A stretch of 64,000 nucleotides of DNA, from contig NC_052492.1 in assembly GCF_009730915.1 (NCBI RefSeq), forward strand, positions 186,001-250,000, read 5' to 3'. The stretch is from Dioscorea cayenensis subsp. rotundata. Its lineage: Eukaryota; Streptophyta; Magnoliopsida; Dioscoreales; Dioscoreaceae. How positions within the stretch are numbered: the stretch's first letter is position 1; every line of letters starts with the position of its first letter. Positions 10,047 through 23,486 of the stretch are shown piece by piece. The notes under the pieces were generated by a model. The model was not told where the DNA came from. It searched no databases and was given only the letters and a program-made list of their open reading frames with translations. The translations under genes and the position numbers were made by a program.

Positions 10047-13000
10047 ATGGCGGAGAGAAGAGGAGGCGATGAGTGGCATCGTTCTCCGCGTCTCATCGTG
10101 CTCCTCCTTGCTCTTTTGCTGATGTTCAGAGAAGGGGATGGGTCGTCGTCGGAACCTTTCTACAAGAAGTTATCCGGGATTATCATCCCGGGGTTCGCAT
10201 CGACGCAGCTGAGAGCTTGGTCGGTGCTTGATTGCCCATTTTCTCCGCTGGACTTCAATCCTCTTGATTCCGTATGGCTTGATACCACAAAGGTCATATG
10301 CACTTTTCTCTCACTCTCCTGTATTCCTTTATATATATACTGTTATGGTTTCTATGTATTTTTTATGAAATTGAAATGGAATAATAGTGGAATTGATTTT
10401 GGGGATTCATATGTATACGATCCAATGCAAATATGGAGTTTTGAAGACGTTTGATATTTCGCGTAGCATCTATCTGCTTATACTGTTAGCTTATCTCTTT
10501 GTTTTAAGTTGTTAACTGAAATGCATGGTTCTCGACACTCATAGAGAAACTGGATGTTTTGTGTTAAAAAGATTTCATCTTTATATGAAAATATGGAGGT
10601 TGAAAGTGTTCAATCTCTCTTGTAGCTTCTCTCTGCTGTGAACTGTTGGCTTAAATGCATGGTGCTGGACCCTTACAACCAAACTGACCATCCCGAATGC
10701 AAATCAAGGCCTGACAGTGGGCTTTCGGCAATAACAGAGCTGGATCCTGGGTATATAACCGGTGAGGCTATTCTAAGTTTTGGCTGGGGACAAATTGATT
10801 TGCTTTTTTGTATCTGTTTGGTAACACGTGATGTTTCACCAGGTCCCCTTTCTTCGGTATGGAAAGAATGGCTAAGATGGTGTATTGAATTTGGCATCGA
10901 TGCCAATGCAATCATTGCTGTCCCATATGATTGGAGATTGTCAGCATCAATGCTTGAGGAGAGAGATCTCTACTTTCACAAATTAAAGTCTGTAAATCTC
11001 CTAAATACACCTTTCTTTCCTTTACACATATTTTAGACACAGTTTTTAAGTTATTTAATGTGTAATACTAATGTCAAATATATTCAGGGTGTTACTTGAA
11101 CATGGCAAGTTTATATGTATAAAATTTTGTGAGGATATGGTTTATCTTATTTTGTTGATTAAGGATTCCTTTCATTTGCCTCACTATTGCAGGGTAACAT
11201 TTGAAACAGCATTAAAACTTCGAGGTGGGCCCTCCTTAGTTCTTGCTCATTCCTTGGGAAACAATGTTTTCCGCCACTTCTTGGAATGGTTAAAGCTAGA
11301 AATCGCCCCGAAGCATTATGTGCAGTGGCTCGATGAACATATACATGCCTATTTCGCAGTTGGTGTGCTTGTTTTTTCTTCCTCGAGGTTATCTAGACTC
11401 ATGCAGTTTGCTTTCTTATATGGCATGTAGATCTCACCATCTCTAGTGCCTTATTTTCAGGTGCTCCCCTTCTTGGTGCTACTGAATCAGTCAAAGCAAC
11501 ACTATCTGGAGTCACATTTGGCCTTCCAATAGCTGAGGTTTCCATTGTTCTTTGAACTTCATTGCTTCGTAATCAAATTTTTTTCTTCTTTTCTTTTTCA
11601 TTTTTTTCTTTGTACTTACTTGATCTTCTCCCAATTCATTTTACTGGCATTAACATTTCATAAGTATTTCTTTGGCATATCCTTGATCAATCAGTTATCG
11701 TGGAATAGTTTCTATTTCTGATATATATCTTATGGAGACAATAAATTTGTGCTGTTGGGAAAAATATCTGTCCATATTCGAAGTTACAATAGGTTTTTTA
11801 GTTTCAACTCCCAAGCCTGTGCTTGCAAGTTGCAAGCAGCCTACAAGGGGGTGACCACATGTCACGCTTTAACATTTTTTGCGTTATAAACTTATATATG
11901 AGAGCTGAATCAGGCTAGCAGTGATGTGCATCAATATGGAATATCTCTTCTCAGCATCAATCTGCTTTTGCTATTTATGAGTTCTTCTACTCGTAACTGC
12001 ATCCCTCTTGTATTAAGTGACTCTCATTTTTCATTCATGCCCTTTTGAAGAAGCATGTGGTTTGTTCTTTGTCAGCTTTCTAATATTATTTCCTGTAAAA
12101 TACATGCAACTCTATGACTGATGCTGCAATGATTGGATATATTGGGTTTGGTGTCTAACTTATTAGAAGTTTGTGTGTGAACTGTCAGGGAACTGCTCGC
12201 TTGATGTACAATTCATTTGGTTCTTCTCTATGGTTGATGCCATTCTCAAAGCATTGTAAGTCTGATAACATATATTGGAAACAATTTTTTGAGGGAAGAG
12301 GCAGCCGTCATCACAAGCCCCACTGTGATGACACTGAATTTCGATCAAATTATTCCGGATGGCCCACAGACATAATAAATATCGAGGTTCCTTCTATGCG
12401 AGGTCTTCTATTTGAACTTGTCATTATATAGGTAATAAGTTGAAATATGTTGCTTAAGTACCACTTGTATATGCAGGCATGGATGCCTATCCATCTGTTG
12501 CTGAAGTAGCTGAGGACCTGGCTTCTAACATGGAATGCGGAAGACCTGTCCAAATGTCATTTTCAGCTCGGGAAGTTTCTGATGGGACATTCTTCAAAGC
12601 AATTGAAGACTTTGACCCTGATAGCAAAAGACTCTTGCATCAACTCCAGAAGTATGTTCCCTTTACTATAGTCCTTGCAGGCTTGCACTATGCCTGAGTT
12701 GTTTTGGACAGAAAGGTGTCATTCTAAGTTATATTAGTCATGGATGTCTTTTCCTTCATCTGTCAGATACTATCAGGGTGATCCAGTTTTAAATCCTCAT
12801 ACACCTTGGGAAAGACCTCCATTGAAGAACATCTTTTGTATCTATGGTATTGATTCAAAGACTGAGGTATCAACATTTTATGAGAATCAGGCTAACATGA
12901 TTATTTGTCAAAAAGTGATTGATATAGTCTTGTGGTGGCTCGTGTTGTCATTTGGCACTTTAGCTAGATGAACCATTATGCCAACTCGTTGACTATCTGG

Positions 13001-15076
13001 TTAATTATGATGCATTTGTCATAGCTCCGTTTAACATTTGCTAGAACTACTGTACTTTCTACTTATTGTGCTTGATAAAATGTAACTCGGCCATATGGCT
13101 ACTCATTGTAATGGTGTCTTCAAACGCCATTACTTACACACTTCATATAATTTGATCCTTCTGTGTTCAGCTGTGAGGCCCTGTAGTAAAATGTTTATGT
13201 GGTGAATGATATGTTTGATATTTTCTGATACAGGTTGGTTATTATTTTGCACCAAGTGGCAAGCCATACCCAGACAACTGGATCATAACTGATATCGTTT
13301 ATGAATTAGAGGGGACCCTGCTATCGAGGTTAGTTTCAACCGTAATGCCAAATCTTCTTATGTGTCATAATGGACATGCACTCTTAAAATACTTTATACA
13401 TTATAATTAGTTAGCACCAGCATGAGATTGATACCTGGTGGCCTCTTTTTGTTTATGCACTGTCAAGTATGTTCTTTCTGTGTTATTTCAATTTTTGCTT
13501 GTGAAGAACAATCTTTAGCATCTTTTTGTGCCTATAAATTAATTTGAAACTTCTGTATTCTTTGTGGTATTATCATGTGTGTGTGTGTGTGTCTGTTAAT
13601 CTGTATAAGAAGTGGTGCAGTTATCATCAATTTTTCAATCTTTGACTTGTTATGGTTCTATCAGATCAGGGAACACAGTAAATGGAAATCCATCAGCTGT
13701 TAGTGGAGATGAAACTGTATGTACAAATACAATCTATGTCATCTTCTATAGTGCTTGATTGATGCCCCAGACTTTTGAGTCATTCTTTAATATATTTTTA
13801 GATCATATTTTGATAGGTACCTTATCACTCCCTTTCTTGGTGCAAGACTTGGCTTGGCTCCAAAGTGAACATAACAAGGGCGCCACAGGTATTAATTGAA
13901 CCTTGTTTGGTTGCTTAGAATTAGAGTCAATGGGATTCATTTGCCCATTTGTTAACATTTGTTTCTCCTTTGTTTGGAAATGCAGGCAGAGCATGATGGA
14001 TCTGATGTACATGTCAGGTTGAATGTAGATCACCATCCAGGTGAAGATATACTTGCAAACATGACAAGGGCTCCCCGGGTTAAGTATATAACATACTTTG
14101 AAGATGCTGAAAGTATTCCAGGAAGGAGGACAGCAGTTTGGGAATTGGATAAAGGTTTGCGAATCATATTTATACTATTGGTTTTGTTAATGGTTTAAGT
14201 GTTTTGTTTTTAGCCTTCTTGAGTTATTGTTGCGAGGGAAAGTATTAATGTCTTCAATCATTCTCAGCCAGATTTGCTTAAAATTTTCCTTTCAAACCAT
14301 AATAAAATATAAAGGAATATTATTCAATAACTCCTCTTCAATAGACTTTCTATAGGATATGGATAACTACAAATCAAATAATTAAAATCTAGGATAGTAT
14401 CTTATCCTAAATTAAAAAAAAAAAATTATTCTAACTAAAATAAGCATTTCTAATAAATAATGATATCTAGTGAAGGGTGATTTACAGTTGTAGTTGTGCA
14501 TCATTCTTCACTACCTTCTATGTGTTTTACCATAAGATTCAGGTTGAAATGTTGTAATTTTTAACCATCATATATGAATTAATCCTCAACTTCATTAGCT
14601 AGGCACTTCTTTTGGCAGCAAACCACAGGAATATAGTGAGGTTGCCAGTCTTTATGCGGGAGCTGTGGCTCCAAATGTGGCATGATATCCATCCTGATGC
14701 AAAATCAAAATTTGTCACAAAAGGTAGCTTATTTGCCATGTTATAAACCTCTTTCTCTTATTTGATGCACTTCATGTATCATGAAAATTATCTATCTATC
14801 TATCTATCAACAGAGAGGCGAGGTCCCATGAGGGATGTAGACTGTTACTGGGACTATGGAAAAGCTCGTTGCGCCTGGCCTGAACATTGTGAATACCGGT
14901 AACCGTTTTTTTTCTTCATAATGTGATTACTGCTTAGCCATTCTACTTTAACTAAATAAAAGGGATAAACTGTGGCATCCACATGTTAATGTAGGTATGT
15001 CTTTGGGGATGTTCATCTTGGTCAGAGCTGCCGACTGAGGAACTCCTCTTCGGACCTTCTCCTACACTATCTTTAG
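10047..15076 (+). CDS. PSAT1: Phospholipid:sterol O-acyltransferase (PSAT1-like, LCAT family)
   Basis: Transfers an acyl group from phospholipids to sterols to make sterol esters; an ER/microsomal enzyme in Arabidopsis. Exons: 10047-10292, 10626-10761, 10843-10987, 11193-11362, 11461-11537, 12189-12402, 12477-12651, 12767-12866, 13234-13328, 13665-13716, 13817-13888, 13986-14154, 14619-14723, 14814-14898, 14995-15076. All phases close, giving 640 aa, close to the roughly 633 aa I recall for Arabidopsis PSAT1. A hydrophobic signal-anchor lies near residues 15-26. The nucleophile is Ser196 in LAHSLGNN. Asp468 in GDETVPYHSL and His621 in GDVHLGQSC complete the likely triad. PYDWRLS is the usual LCAT-family motif. 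An in-frame ATG at 9969 would add 26 residues coded partly by the GA repeat and is not preferred. AATAAA at about 15573 fits the 3' end. PDAT is the alternative, but the C-terminal half fits PSAT better. Confidence 0.9.
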
Positions 15077-15599
15077 GGTAAGATGGTTGGTCATTCATGT
15101 TTGCTGCACATTCTAAGTTATATGTTCATCATATAAGAACAAAGAACAATAAAAATTTCAACTTGAGATGAAGAGATGAACTTCACCGTCATTCTCCGCT
15201 TTCAAACCAGTGACTTCTCTAATAACTTTCAGAGAGATTAAGACAAGCCATTACAACCGTCGTTAAAAATTTCAACAATTTCTTGCAGGTTGGTTCACTT
15301 ATCAACCATGACCATATGGTTCAGTTGAAAACCAGATGAAGGGTACCATGAAATGTTTAGAGTGCAGCATCATAGGTTGGAAGGGATCAAAATTCACAGT
15401 TCTGTCAGAGTTCTGCAACACAGTATTAGCTTCATTTCTGTATTGTTTCTCCTTCATTGTAGAGAATATGCATATAAATGTTGTGTCATTTGTCATATGA
15501 ACTACAAAGAAGTACTCCTTTCATTTGTACACTAGATACAAATTGCCTGCCTTAATGGAGTTTTTAGAATGTAATAAAAAAGGAGAGAAGCCTTATTAC

Positions 15600-16203
15600 C
15601 CCTTTTCTTGGTTTTCAGCTTCTGAGCCATCTGATTTCAAGTCATTCATTATCTTATAATAAAACAGTAACTCATGAGTATTCTTTTCCCGGATTGTGAC
15701 AAAGGTGAATTTTCTTCAGGTGAAAGTGAAACTGGAAACGTGACCTATTTCTAGTTCTGCGGACAGTACAAAGTGTACACAATTTTGCTGACATTATTGA
15801 CGTGTAATGAAAACAGTGTTTCAATGAGAATCCACAGCCACAAGAATTGATTCCTAGACAAAGACATAACAAGAAATTGAAAAACATAAAAACACTGAAT
15901 AATTGAGACAAGGTTTTGTTTTATAGATTTTTTTTTTTTAGAAAAAAAAAAACTAGAACTTTTCAATGACATTAGCAGAAATGTACACAAAATTACACCC
16001 CCAGCTACCCAATGTACATGAAAGAAGAGCTTGACAAAATGATCCGTAAGACTGATTTTTCCGGTTATGTTTCTAACTAGGTATGGTCATCAGCTCTACA
16101 TGTTTCAGATCATTAGACTAAACAACTACACTATCCCAGACTAACACCACCATTTTTACAACAACGATGACGGAGAAATTAGAGCACGGAGAAGTTAAAA
16201 TGC
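15600..16203. other. Convergent intergenic region between PSAT1-like and KRP genes
   Basis: About 600 bases separate the 3' ends of two convergent genes. The left edge holds the likely poly(A) site of the plus-strand gene; the right part would be the 3' UTR of the minus-strand KRP gene. T/A homopolymer runs occur at about 15930-15950. Nothing else is recognised. Confidence 0.45.
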
Positions 16204-18817
16204 TCATGGTTGATCATCAGTTGATTGTGAATCCAGTTTCACCCATTCAAAACGGCCGGGAAGAGGACAATCATTCACGACATCATAGTTATACCTGCAA
16301 GCAAGAGATGGTTGCATAATAAGAATAATATAGATAAAAACTAGTCGAAAAGAGAGTACATAAACGAATGGAAACAAACAATTACTTTTCAGTAAAAATT
16401 CGCTGCTGAACTTTCTCTGCCTCGTTAAAGAACTCATCCATCTCATGTGCTGTTGGAATTTGTCTGCACCCAGAGTTCTCATTTCTTTTGTTAACAGCCA
16501 CAGAACTAGCAGCTCTGGTTGTAGAGCCAGGAGTCAAAATAGTTTCTGAATTTCTAATCAGACTACTAGGTGTAGTTTCCCTTGTGTTCCTGCATCCAAG
16601 TAATAGAAATGAAATTAAAGAACATTTATCTTGCAATTACCTTTCCTACATAATAGATAGACAAAAGCAAACACTCTGAGGAGAAGCCAAGGTTATTAAT
16701 CCTGTTTAGTTATTGCTCTTAACTACAAGCTTGCCTCTTAAGTGATAGATTAATAATATCACAAGCAGAAGGCTGCCATAAAAATTATGTGAAAATTTTG
16801 CATGTATTGGTCCCACTCAATCATTCACCAGCACAATCATAGCATTCACTAGTGATGCACCAAAACCAATCATTCAGATATTGCAATATAGTGATAGTTA
16901 TCAGCATGCAATACTTATAGAAAAAATAAAAAAGATGAATAGATAGCTTTAGCTTTCAGCAAGACTCATGATACTTCCTCATTTTAATTGTGTTCTTATG
17001 ATGCTTTATTTACAGTGGGCCAACACAAGCAATAATACAAACAACGAATCTAAATGAGTTGCAGTCTATGATGGCACCCACATCAATCAGTTCTAAACAA
17101 AACAAAACAAAACAATAAATGAGAAGAGCGGCACAAAAGTACCAAAAAAAAAAAGTTATGGCCCCAGACCAACTTGTTCCCCCACTAGCATTCAAGCAGA
17201 TAACTTTTGCTAAAATTTTGTATGAATTCAAATGGCTTCATAAACACTCTCTAATTAGAGTGAATGAATTAGGCCTACCGAATTAAATTTACCCATTTGA
17301 TAAAGTAGTACATATTATTTTTTCTTCTTTGCATAGCTGAAAAAATGCCTAGATTTCTGCAAAGAAAAGCAGCCAAAAAGCCAACTTAGAATAATGATAA
17401 CCAAAACATTGTAGGCCCTGTAGAAGCACCATTAACAACCTTACAAAATGGAATGACCAACAATAGTAGAAAGTGTGGAGGAACAGAAAAGTTAATTAAA
17501 TACTAGTCTTGTCAAACATGGAAAACCTACTTGAAGATGGAGTTAATCATGAAGGAGCTCTTTTGCAGTCCAAACTATCAAAGTGGTCAGTCCAGCACCA
17601 CCATGACACAGAAAAACAGCAAGATCTCCATTATTATACAATAATACTAACGCGTGACTTAAAATAGGTATTTCATTGCGATTTCTAGCTTAAGAAAGTG
17701 ATCCATTAACTTCCCATGGCTCAAGGAGGAAGTCAATTATCAAACAAGAATATTGATGGGAGGATAGCTATGGTACTTTCTAAAAAAAAGGAAATTTGAT
17801 TAAAAATGGTTTCTTAGTTTAACACATCTGATTCAGGCCAAGAGATCCAAAGGTTTCCGGCAATCACTCAAAGATCAACATGCAAAAAAAATAAAAATAA
17901 GTACAATAATTTAAAACACATCAACAAATAAAGGTAGGCAATAAATAAGGACAGTGTCTGCAACTCAGGAAGAGGTAAAAGAGGAAACTTCTCATGATCT
18001 CCTCCGCGTGACAATGGATGAAAGGGGTCAAAATTCTTATATATATATATATATATATATCAAAATACAAAACCCATCACACCAAATGAGATTTTTTCCC
18101 CCTCTTGTTCTTCTTCTTCTTCTTCAAATTAAGAGCCATAAAGGTTCTGAAATCCAGAAGAAAGAAGAAAAAGAAAGGAACCAGAGACAAAAGTTCAATC
18201 CAGTGAACCAAAATTAAAAGATAATTGAAAAGGGAAAAAAAATAACCAAGAAAACACCACTCACCCGATACGGCATAACAAAAACGATTTTGATGACATA
18301 CCTGTTTCCAAAACCGAGTAATAGCACGAGAATCGAATAACAATGAAAACCCTAAAAATCCCAAATTTCGCAATAGTACCAGAGAAACCCACCTATTCCT
18401 CGCCTCGCTATCCAGCACGTTCTCCCCTAAAGACACCTCAACCCCGGCATCACTCCCCGGCGAGGCCTCAGACACGACCGCCTCTTTCCTCGATCCACCG
18501 CACCTCTCTTGTGCCATCGCCCTAGGCCTCAAACAAGGTCCCACCTTTCCACTCGATTTGGTGCTAGGGCTAGGGTTAGGGCTTTCCTTAGGCTTCGAAG
18601 TGGGAGAGGCGACCTTGTGGAGTCGGCGGGAGCGGAGCTGGAGGTAAGATGAGGATGAAGAGGAGGCAGGCGACGATGCTGAGGGACTCTGAAGACGCTG
18701 CAGCGCTAGCGTTCGGGCGCGTGTGCAAACGCCAAGGTGTGAAGGGTGTGGCACTGGCACCTCCATGAGCGCTACCCCACCGCCCAAGGCCTTGGCCTTC
18801 TTCATATACTTGCCCAT
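16204..18817 (-). CDS. Cyclin-dependent kinase inhibitor, KRP/ICK family
   Basis: Nuclear inhibitor of CDK-cyclin complexes that restrains the plant cell cycle. Exons: 18393-18817, 16386-16589 and 16204-16294; all junctions keep frame and give 239 aa. The N-terminus MGKYMKKAK is the usual KRP start. The middle is Ser/Pro-rich and low complexity. The last 45 residues carry the diagnostic CDK/cyclin-binding block: PTAHEMDEFF, then KYNYDVVNDCPLPGRFEWV. This gene also has 11 residues after that block (KLDSQSTDDQP), where many KRPs end with the motif. Intron 1 is long (about 1.8 kb). The start at 18817 is preferred over an in-frame ATG at 18844, because homologues start at MGKY. The KRP subtype is not assigned. 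Confidence 0.93.
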
Positions 18818-18849
18818 ATCTTCTCCACTCTGCTCCTCCGCCACTATTG

Positions 18850-21020
18850 TCCTCAGCTCCGCGGTGCTTTCATGCAGGTTCCGAGGTCAGCAATGATGAC
18901 ACGTGTGGGAGAAGCAGGCGAAGACAAGAACCAAAGCGGCGAGTAAAGACAGTGAAAGGAGAAAAAAGGATCACGATGCTTTTCAATGGAGAAGATAACG
19001 CTAGTTAAGGAAGGGGTTACATTTTGCACAAACCCCCCTTGTATTTTCTAATTTTTGTTTTTTTTTTAATTAAAAAAAAAACTTTAAGAAAAACACATGT
19101 TAATTAACGCATTATTATTATTTATTTATTTTTAATTAACACCAACAATTGTAATTTTCTAGCTTTTTATTTATTTTTAAAATTACTAACTCGTCCACGG
19201 TATCAATCCTCACCGTCAATCACAATGGTTTCTGAGAGTTTCACCACATCCAACGGCTCGAATCCTTTGCACTGGCCTAAACCTGCAATTTCGGATTCGG
19301 ATCTTCTTGAAGCTTGAATCCGGATCCGAACAGAGAGCACGTAGCCGTATTAAGCTAAGCTCTGAAATCCAGCTCCTCCGCGGTAGTGAAAAAAAAAAAA
19401 GCTTCCATTTTTCTCTTAAAGTTCAGACTTTTTGAGAGTTTCTTTGTGTTGAGGTTTCAATTAGTGACGGATTTTGGGAATTTAAGGAGTTGCCGGTTGC
19501 GGTAGGTGTCTGAAGAACGTTTTTGCTTGAAAAAATGTTTAAATTTTCAGCTTTTAATTTGTTCTCATTTAATCATCTTTGAGTTCTTCTTTTCATAATG
19601 ATATTCTTGAATGTGAGCTTCATCTTTTTACTTGTATGAAAGTGATATTTATATATGCTGCATATGCGCCAATGATTATGATCTGTTGAAATGGAACCAG
19701 CAATTAAAACACTGCAAATTAAAGCATTCAATACTCTATGTTGTTTTTGATGTTTGTTTTGGTTGGTTTTCCTCTTTTCTTTTTAATAATATGTTCTTCT
19801 CCTCTTCTATGAAATATGTCTAGTCTGCTACATGAATTTTTAGGCCAAACATGAAAATATCCATTGATTTCTATGATATTTGATTTTTCTTTTTGTAACA
19901 TATATAGTTGAGATGATTGGAGGAATACATGGTATAGTCTTTAAGCATATAAAATTTTCACCATAATTAAGGATTATGATTTGTTGTTTGACATTTCTGT
20001 GGGTCTGTGGCAAGGGAGATACTGTACTGATTTCATTGCTTTCAACATTATGGCTTTAATTTCATGATAAATTCTAGTAAATAGTGTAATCATGTCTTCC
20101 ATTAGCATGCAGAAAATTAATGACATAACTTAATTTGTAGGTAATATGGTTTGATTTCCCCCACCTTGAGCAGAGGAATTGATTTACCAGGCGTTTTTCT
20201 CTTTGAATGGTGGTCAGTGCAAGACCAAATGAAAAGCATACATTGAGGTTTTGCTGATTGTCCAGTATATATAAGACTAATGTTAACTCAAATACAGGGA
20301 ATATCTTTTATTTTAATGATTTAAACTATGAGAGGTTGCTTTCCTTAAGTCAGCATTAACGAATTACTCTTTTCTTATGATGATAACTGGAACAATGATG
20401 GATCAATTGGTTCACTTAACCCAAAAGATGTTCACTTATGGCAAATATACTAGTAATTTTGATCATGTTTGTTTAGAGTTTATAACCATTAATGCCAAGT
20501 TGTGGTACAAATTAGTCAATCAACATTAATTAACAGGAATGTTAGCTTCTACAAGCCATCACAAAACTCTGAAACTATGGAAGTGGAGCATGAAGAACTT
20601 CATCATTTCTTTGTCAATGCTCAGATATACATGAATGTAAACAACGATGAGGTGTTTCTTCTGATTAATTCTGTATGAATGATTAGTTAATTTCTTCATC
20701 CATTGATGATGCTGAAAGTGATGCATGTACACAAGTTGTGCTTGCCTAATTAATTGCATGCTATACATTACAAATCAAAATTCATGTGCCTTTGAGTTAT
20801 GCTGGTAGCTGTGGAATGGGTAATCTTTGGTATTAAGAACTTGAAACTACTTAAAGTGTATGTAAATTTTTATACCATTCTCAATGAAACAAGGACAAAC
20901 CTCAATAAAAATTAATCTGAAAATGAAGGAAATTAGAACAAAGAGGGTGGACACAGTCAAGGTTCCTATAAGTTATAACGAAAAAAACCGCAAATACTGG
21001 GTCCCACCCTTAAGAACTTG
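18850..21020. other. Intergenic region, KRP promoter side
   Basis: About 2.2 kb between the divergent KRP gene and the small LEA-like gene. The first part (18850-19500) should be the KRP promoter. Long open frames are absent; short open frames of 60-70 codons show no family resemblance. The stretch 19300-19530 is less AT-rich than its surroundings and could be transcribed, but I see no gene in it. No terminal inverted repeats or tRNA-like sequence found. Confidence 0.4.
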
Positions 21021-21027
21021 CTAAACT

Positions 21028-21037
21028 GCCACGTGGC
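21028..21037. promoter_or_regulatory. Palindromic ABRE/G-box GCCACGTGGC upstream of LEA-like gene
   Basis: The sequence is a perfect 10-bp palindrome with a CACGTG core and GGC flank, the best-known binding site for ABA-responsive bZIP (ABF/AREB) factors. It lies about 116-126 bases before the LEA-like ATG and about 40 bases before a TATA box. The placement fits abscisic acid or drought control, which is the usual regulation of LEA genes. Confidence 0.7.
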
Positions 21038-21075
21038 GCTACAGCCATGGTCTCATCACTATCCTGTGTGTGTGT

Positions 21076-21083
21076 ATATATAT
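21076..21083 (+). promoter_or_regulatory. TATA box of LEA-like gene
   Basis: A TATATATA run follows a TG repeat, about 70 bases before the ATG at 21154, leaving room for a leader of roughly 40 bases. It works together with the ABRE just upstream. Confidence 0.55.
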
Positions 21084-21153
21084 GTGTAAACCCATTCTCC
21101 TTCTTAGAAGCTAAGATTTCAACAAATTAAAGAACAAGAGAACAATTAGTAGA

Positions 21154-21772
21154 ATGACATCCATGGCTCTCATGGTGAAGAAGCTTAATCATCTCTCCAT
21201 GACTATGCCCAAAGGGAGCTCTACTTCTATTCTCAGGATGTTTGTCACTTCATCACCCATGCCACCTGCCCAGGTACATCTGTCAAGATGCACACCACAC
21301 CAAGCATGCATGCATGCACTTGTTCATAATGTAACGTAACTGAATTAAACTGCATGCCATCCACATGCAGGGTGGCACACCAAACCAAGAGAACACCATG
21401 CAAGAGATGACCAGTGATGTCAACCCTGAATCAAATGACACATCTAGAGGCATTGCTAGCTCTACTACGGAGCATGTGAGAGGGGTTATCGCATGCTTAC
21501 TTTTAAACTCATTATTAATCAATATTTCTTGCATGATGATCAGTTGATTAGATAATTAAGAAATCAATCATGAGAATTGACTGAATGGTGTGGTTGGCTG
21601 CAAGGTGATTGAAACTGCTGAAGAGATGGGAGAACAAGCGCAAGAGATGATCCAAGATGCTTGGAGTTCAGCGAAGGAGACGGCTGAAAGCAAGGCTCAC
21701 GAGTCCAAGGAAACGATCAAAGATTGTGCTGAGCGTGTCAAGCGTGCTATGAACACCAAGGAACGAATTTAA
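21154..21772 (+). CDS. Small LEA-like protein (130 aa, 3 exons)
   Basis: Probable late-embryogenesis-abundant type protein, thought to protect membranes or proteins during drying. Exons: 21154-21273, 21371-21475, 21605-21772; frames join to 130 aa. The last 45 residues form a strongly amphipathic Ala/Glu/Lys helix with spaced repeats (EEMGEQAQEM, SAKETAESKAHESKETI, CAERVKRAM), typical of LEA_4/group-3-like proteins. The N-terminal 40 residues are Ser/Met/Lys-rich with few acidic residues (LRMFVTSSPMPP), which would suit an organelle-targeting peptide. That is inference. A strong ABRE and TATA box upstream agree with stress control. No Cys or catalytic motif. The family call rests on helix composition and context, not on a signature. 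Confidence 0.68.
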
Positions 21773-22700
21773 TTAATTATCATCATATGAAACTACTTAA
21801 TTTCATTCATCAAGTGCTGAATTACCACTACATTAATATCCTCCATTCATGTCATTTGGTTTTGTGTTTTTTGTGTTCTTTTCTTTCAATTCTTTTTTGT
21901 GTTGCATGCAAACTTGCAGTTAATTTGTTATGTTTTTGAATTTCCATGAGATTGTTACGGTTGATATGGTTGTGATATAATTAATCTCAAATTAAATTGT
22001 AGCATTCTCTTTGCCCAAAATAATTATTCTAAGAAAAGGGTTCTTGCTCATTAATTCTTTGTACACTGATCCTTATTAAATCCCTCAACCATCTTCATTA
22101 CTATCTAAAATCGGTGATTAAATATGTATGTATGTATGTACTTTTAATTAACACTAGTTTATATCCGAACAGTATCATATGATAATTAAGAAACAACAAA
22201 ACCAGAAGAAACTTCTTTTACAAAACTCATTCTTTATTTATATATACACACACAACACCAAGGTCTTATATTTCAAGAGGTAACCACGTGCATGAACACA
22301 TGCCCATGCATGCAATGAACCATGATCTCACGTTCCATTCAATTAAATGAGATTCCCTCCCAAATTCCCAACTTTCACTCATCTTCTTAAAATTAAAACT
22401 AATTCAAACAAAGTAACTAAAAAGTAACTTCGTTTTTGTCACAAAGACCAGCACAACAAGCCATTAAAGCTGAAAAAAAAAACACAGTAGAAAGAAGCAA
22501 GAATCTAATGTCCTCTCTTAACAACACCATCACAAACAAAACTAATCCTAAAACACCAAATTAAAAAAAGTAAAAACATGATTAATTTTCTTTTCTTTAT
22601 ACCTTCTTTCGTTCCAGACTTCACTGAGCCACCTCGAAAGTCTCATGCACGACGAGACAAAGCGAAGCCACGCTACGCGGTCTGCTACTCCTCCGGCTTC
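21773..22700. other. Intergenic region between two convergent small genes
   Basis: AT-rich. The 3' flank of the LEA-like gene is on the left, and the 3' flank of the minus-strand small gene on the right (about 22600-22778). Contains a short TATG repeat near 22123-22140 and a TA/CA run near 22238-22253. No gene seen. Confidence 0.4.
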
Positions 22701-22778
22701 TTAAAAGTATAACCTGATCCCCAATAAAACTCGTCCACGTGTCCAGTCACGCGGTGAGGTGCTCCGCGAGGTATTATA

Positions 22779-23117
22779 TCACATCTGCAACCACTGAGCC
22801 AGTTGGGTGGGGTTCACGATGCCCGGGATGTGGACCCCATCAACCTTCATTAGCTTCGCCACGTCAGCGTACTCTCTCAGCGCCTTCGCTTTCTCCAGCT
22901 CGGGTTTCGGGTTTGGCTTGGTTACCGGGTCGGGTTTAGACGGATCCGAAACGCAAACCCGACCCAATAAGGTGCCTTTAGTGAGGAACTCGTGGGCCAG
23001 GTACCCAGCCAAGAGCCAGTTAGTACTAGCCGGCTCAGAAGGGTCGGACGAGCAGCGGTCCTTCCGCTTCCGAGACACGCCATGTGTCACCAATCCGACC
23101 GGTCCGCCGCTCGACAT
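22779..23117 (-). CDS. Small plant-specific conserved protein (112 aa)
   Basis: Single-exon reading frame with a conserved C-terminal block: YADVAKLMKVDGVHIPGIVN followed by PTQLAQWLQM. I recall this tail from a small plant-only family, one member of which I associate with embryo-sac development screens; that link is unverified. The middle has NWLLAGYLAHEFLTKGTLLG, also family-like, and a Pro/Lys-rich linker. A basic patch (SRKRKDR) near residue 12 resembles the family N-terminus, which is why I start at 23117. An in-frame ATG at 23165 would add 16 residues. No known catalytic motif. A TATA box at 23487-23493 gives a leader of about 340 bases. The coding sequence is GC-richer than its surroundings. 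Confidence 0.7.
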   Translation of the reverse strand: MSSGGPVGLVTHGVSRKRKDRCSSDPSEPASTNWLLAGYLAHEFLTKGTLLGRVCVSDPSKPDPVTKPNPKPELEKAKALREYADVAKLMKVDGVHIPGIVNPTQLAQWLQM

Positions 23118-23486
23118 CGCACACCTCTCCGAATGCCACGTCTGCGATAAGATTAGATTTTCCAAATTAGAAATGAACCTTTTCCTGAATTTGAAAAATG
23201 AGAGAAGTTGAAGGGTATTTTCGGAAATAAGGTGGTCGAATAGATCTATAAGGGGACAACAAGGGGCTTAAAAAAAAAAGGCTGGGATTGAGGAAATCGA
23301 GAAGGTTTCCGAGGATAAATCCGGTGATATCACCGGAGAAGATGTACGGATTGATGGACTCCGGCAAGGGGATTGGGTATTGAGGAGTTTTTAGAGAGAG
23401 ATTGAGAAGAGAAATCAAGAGAGAAAGGGAGTTGGGGGTTTTGGAATTTAATTTGGGGGCGAGGGTTGAAAGGGGGGTGGGTGCGC

